This document shows, piece by piece, positions 6,610 through 8,015 of a stretch of DNA of 8,015 nucleotides (position 1 is its first letter; the number at the start of each line of letters is the position of its first letter). Where the stretch lies: positions 1-8,015 of the forward strand of contig JADFXS010000125.1 of NCBI GenBank assembly GCA_015233515.1. Reading direction: 5' to 3'. Made by a program: the position numbers and the translations under genes. The notes under the pieces were generated by a model. The model saw only the letters and a program-made list of their open reading frames with translations. It did no database searches and was not told where the DNA came from. The DNA is from Deltaproteobacteria bacterium. GTDB lineage: Bacteria; Desulfobacterota; Desulfarculia; Adiutricales; JAGVGV01.

Positions 6610-6641
6610 CCTAAAAAAGGCATATTTTTTATCCTAAAAAA
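6610..6641. repeat. Direct repeat CCTAAAAAA x2 beside the tRNA scar
   Basis: CCTAAAAAA occurs at 6610-6618 and 6633-6641, 23 nt apart, in an AT-rich patch starting ten bases from the truncation point of the tRNA fragment. The spacing and position suit accessory protein or integrase binding near an attachment core. Short A-runs also arise by chance, so confidence is low. Confidence 0.3.
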
Positions 6642-6681
6642 TCCTGCAATCTCTATAACCTGCCTATCTCAAGAAATGTCA

Positions 6682-6852
6682 ACTCAGTCTTTGTATATTA
6701 CTGCAAGACGACGTTCGGCGTAAACCAGACCGTACAATCACAATATCTCCTATTTTGCCATCAACCAGGTCCTTTTGAATGACTAAAGAGTCGACCGTCG
6801 GAATGTAAACTGATTTTTCCTGCTGGCAACAGCGGCCTCCATGATTGTAATC
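6682..6852 (-). pseudogene. Second degraded minus-strand frame, unrecognised
   Basis: A 57-codon minus-strand frame between two TGA codons (6853-6855 and 6679-6681) reads VYIPTVDSLVIQKDLV and then DGKIGDIVIVRSG, a regular beta-strand-like pattern. The overlapping minus frame just upstream (to its TAG near 6783) also looks protein-like. A frameshift could join the two into one decayed gene. No family is recognised and no start or ribosome binding site is found. Confidence 0.18.
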
Positions 6853-7360
6853 TCAGGTAGATGCATCAATTTAATCATTCTTCTTAACTGACGCTTGCCC
6901 CACCACTGACAGTCAATACCTGCCGACCTTTTTAACAAAGCCGCCCCAAAAAAATATACACAACTGATACTGTGCCGAAACGAAACTGTAACGAGCAAGT
7001 GATATGGGTGCTTCCAGCGGTCGTCCGCGATCTCGGCCGGAGCTTTCATTCTGTGCCGGACGCTAAATTAAGCCCCGGAATGGATCTGAAACACATTAAC
7101 TATTACAACTATAGAGAAACGAACTGGAAGCTCTTAAACAGTTGTCTGGTAGCCGGTATCCCCTTTTTGAATCAGACCAGATTGACATCGAAGAGACGGA
7201 TGGACTGACTTAAGGCCCAGGGGGCACTGGGAAGGCGGATGCGTTGCTGAGTCGTGGCCGGTTCACCCCTTTGGGCGGATTGCACGTTTATCCGGGCGAC
7301 TGAACTAAGCAATATTTTGGAGCAATTTTTAAATTTTCCGTCGGAAAGGTCTGCCGGAGC

Positions 7361-7367
7361 GAGGTGA
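7361..7367 (+). promoter_or_regulatory. Ribosome binding site of the methyltransferase gene
   Basis: GAGGTGA, a seven-base match to the anti-Shine-Dalgarno, ends nine bases before ATG 7377. The codon before this ATG in frame is TAA, so it is the furthest-upstream start possible. The site decides the start. Confidence 0.7.
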
Positions 7368-7376
7368 AAGCGATAA

Positions 7377-8015
7377 ATGGACGTGGAAAGAGCTTTTGGG
7401 ATGTTTCCCTGGGGAGAGAAGAAACAAGTGGGAGAACTATACTTAAACAACGAAATCTTAAAGGACATTCTCGATTATGCAAAACCATTGGGGCATAACG
7501 AAAACCCGGCCAATCTGAACCTGGGTTTCGGATTCCTCTACTATGGTCTGGCCAGGTCTCTCAGGCCGAAACACACTCTGGTGATCGGGTCGGGCTACGG
7601 ATTTAGTGTGGTTTGCCTGGCCTTGGGGATCAAACACAATGGAGCGGGGAGTCTCACCTTTGTAGACCCATCCTATTCCCTGCTCAAAAACGGGCCGTTC
7701 AAGACCGTTGGCGGAAGCGGAAAATGGGATGATCCGCAAGAGGCATATGAACTCTTCCGAATGTTCGGGGTAGAGGATATCGTGACGCATTACAAGCTGC
7801 GCAATGATGAATTCTTCCCTTCCTACGAAAGCTTCCAATTACCCAAAATCGATCTAGGCTTTATCGACGGGAACCACGCCTTCAAAGATGTCAAGTACGA
7901 TTTTCTAAGTACGCTGAAATATTCCCATAAAAATACCTACATCTTTCTCCATGACTCTAACATCTATGTCCGGGAAATAATCCATCACGCCGGTGTCAAA
8001 CGGTGGTTGAAGATA
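7377..8015 (+). CDS. Class I SAM-dependent methyltransferase, Methyltransf_24-like (3' truncated by window)
   Basis: 213 codons are visible and the frame is still open at the window end. After a helical N-terminus, residues 67-77 hold the SAM-binding motif I, TLVIGSGYGFS. The second strand ends TFVDPS at 94-99, with D97 in the ribose-binding position. KIDLGFIDGNHAFKDVKYDF (157-176) and the following FLHDS (190-194) are the signature of Methyltransf_24-type enzymes, where IDGNH and HD commonly mark the active or metal site. Members methylate small molecules or sugars, and many sit in surface-polysaccharide or natural-product clusters; the acceptor here is unknown. It is cytosolic, with no signal peptide. 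It is the first intact gene on the side of the tRNA scar where an integrated element would lie, so it may be cargo of that element. Confidence 0.85.
   Translation, partial: MDVERAFGMFPWGEKKQVGELYLNNEILKDILDYAKPLGHNENPANLNLGFGFLYYGLARSLRPKHTLVIGSGYGFSVVCLALGIKHNGAGSLTFVDPSYSLLKNGPFKTVGGSGKWDDPQEAYELFRMFGVEDIVTHYKLRNDEFFPSYESFQLPKIDLGFIDGNHAFKDVKYDFLSTLKYSHKNTYIFLHDSNIYVREIIHHAGVKRWLKI

Larger units (their letters stand above)
6081..7376. other. 1.3-kb non-coding / gene-remnant region
   Basis: No intact gene is convincing here. The stretch contains, left to right, a weak hairpin, a minus-strand degraded frame, direct repeats, the 3' half of tRNA-Lys, a second pair of direct repeats, and another minus-strand degraded frame. 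From 6860 to 7376 I see only short, unrecognisable frames, including a 42-residue plus-strand frame from ATG 7080 to TGA 7208 without a good ribosome binding site. A small CCCAG/CTGGG hairpin sits at 7216-7231 without a T run. Composition is mixed, lying between the GC-rich left part and the AT-rich chemoreceptor. The whole reads as a scarred integration zone. Confidence 0.6.

Noticed and set aside
6972..7208. Plus-strand 78-residue frame (and its inner 42-residue form from 7080)
   Set aside because: No good ribosome binding site, no recognisable motif and an atypical composition. Probably chance.
7458..7838. Minus-strand 126-residue open frame
   Set aside because: It is antisense to the methyltransferase, whose SAM motifs and ribosome binding site are clear on the plus strand.
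1..8015. CRISPR array, rRNA, intact transposase or integrase gene
   Set aside because: No regularly spaced repeats, rRNA segments or recombinase motifs were seen in the window.

Overview
The window looks like accessory-rich chromosome from an anaerobic bacterium. A Desulfobacterota-like (deltaproteobacterial) host is my best guess. It rests on the flavin/Fe-S enoate-reductase-type enzyme beside a DUF4125 protein and on the DUF4258/YgiT module. It is inference, because there is no taxonomic marker other than half a tRNA.

Positions 1-4443 are a moderately GC-rich, all plus-strand run of genes. It holds the tail of an unrecognised gene, a DUF4125-family protein, a 654-residue 'old yellow enzyme' oxidoreductase (FMN barrel, 4Fe-4S, FAD and NAD(P) domains) only 3 nt downstream, a DUF4258 domain fused in frame to a YgiT/MqsA-type zinc finger (a toxin-antitoxin-like pair on one polypeptide), and an atypical SDR epimerase/reductase. 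The first three are almost certainly one transcript. The last two follow in the same direction after gaps of 39 and 96 nt.

Positions 4444-6080 are abruptly AT-rich (20 of 60 bases are G/C at 4561-4620, against 39 of 60 at 1561-1620). They encode one methyl-accepting chemotaxis protein with six predicted membrane segments, a HAMP domain and a signalling hairpin. The compositional jump and an orphan Shine-Dalgarno at the SDR stop codon suggest this gene arrived by transfer.

Positions 6081-7376 are about 1.3 kb with no intact gene. They contain the 3' half of a tRNA-Lys(CTT) gene on the minus strand (anticodon loop to CCA), a classic integrase attachment-site scar, with short direct repeats on both sides. 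Two minus-strand stretches read like degraded coding sequence. From 7377 a new plus-strand gene with a strong ribosome binding site, a SAM-dependent methyltransferase, runs off the window end.

The most unusual items are the DUF4258-YgiT fusion with a possible internal translation start, and the tRNA-half scar that marks this interval as an integration hotspot.
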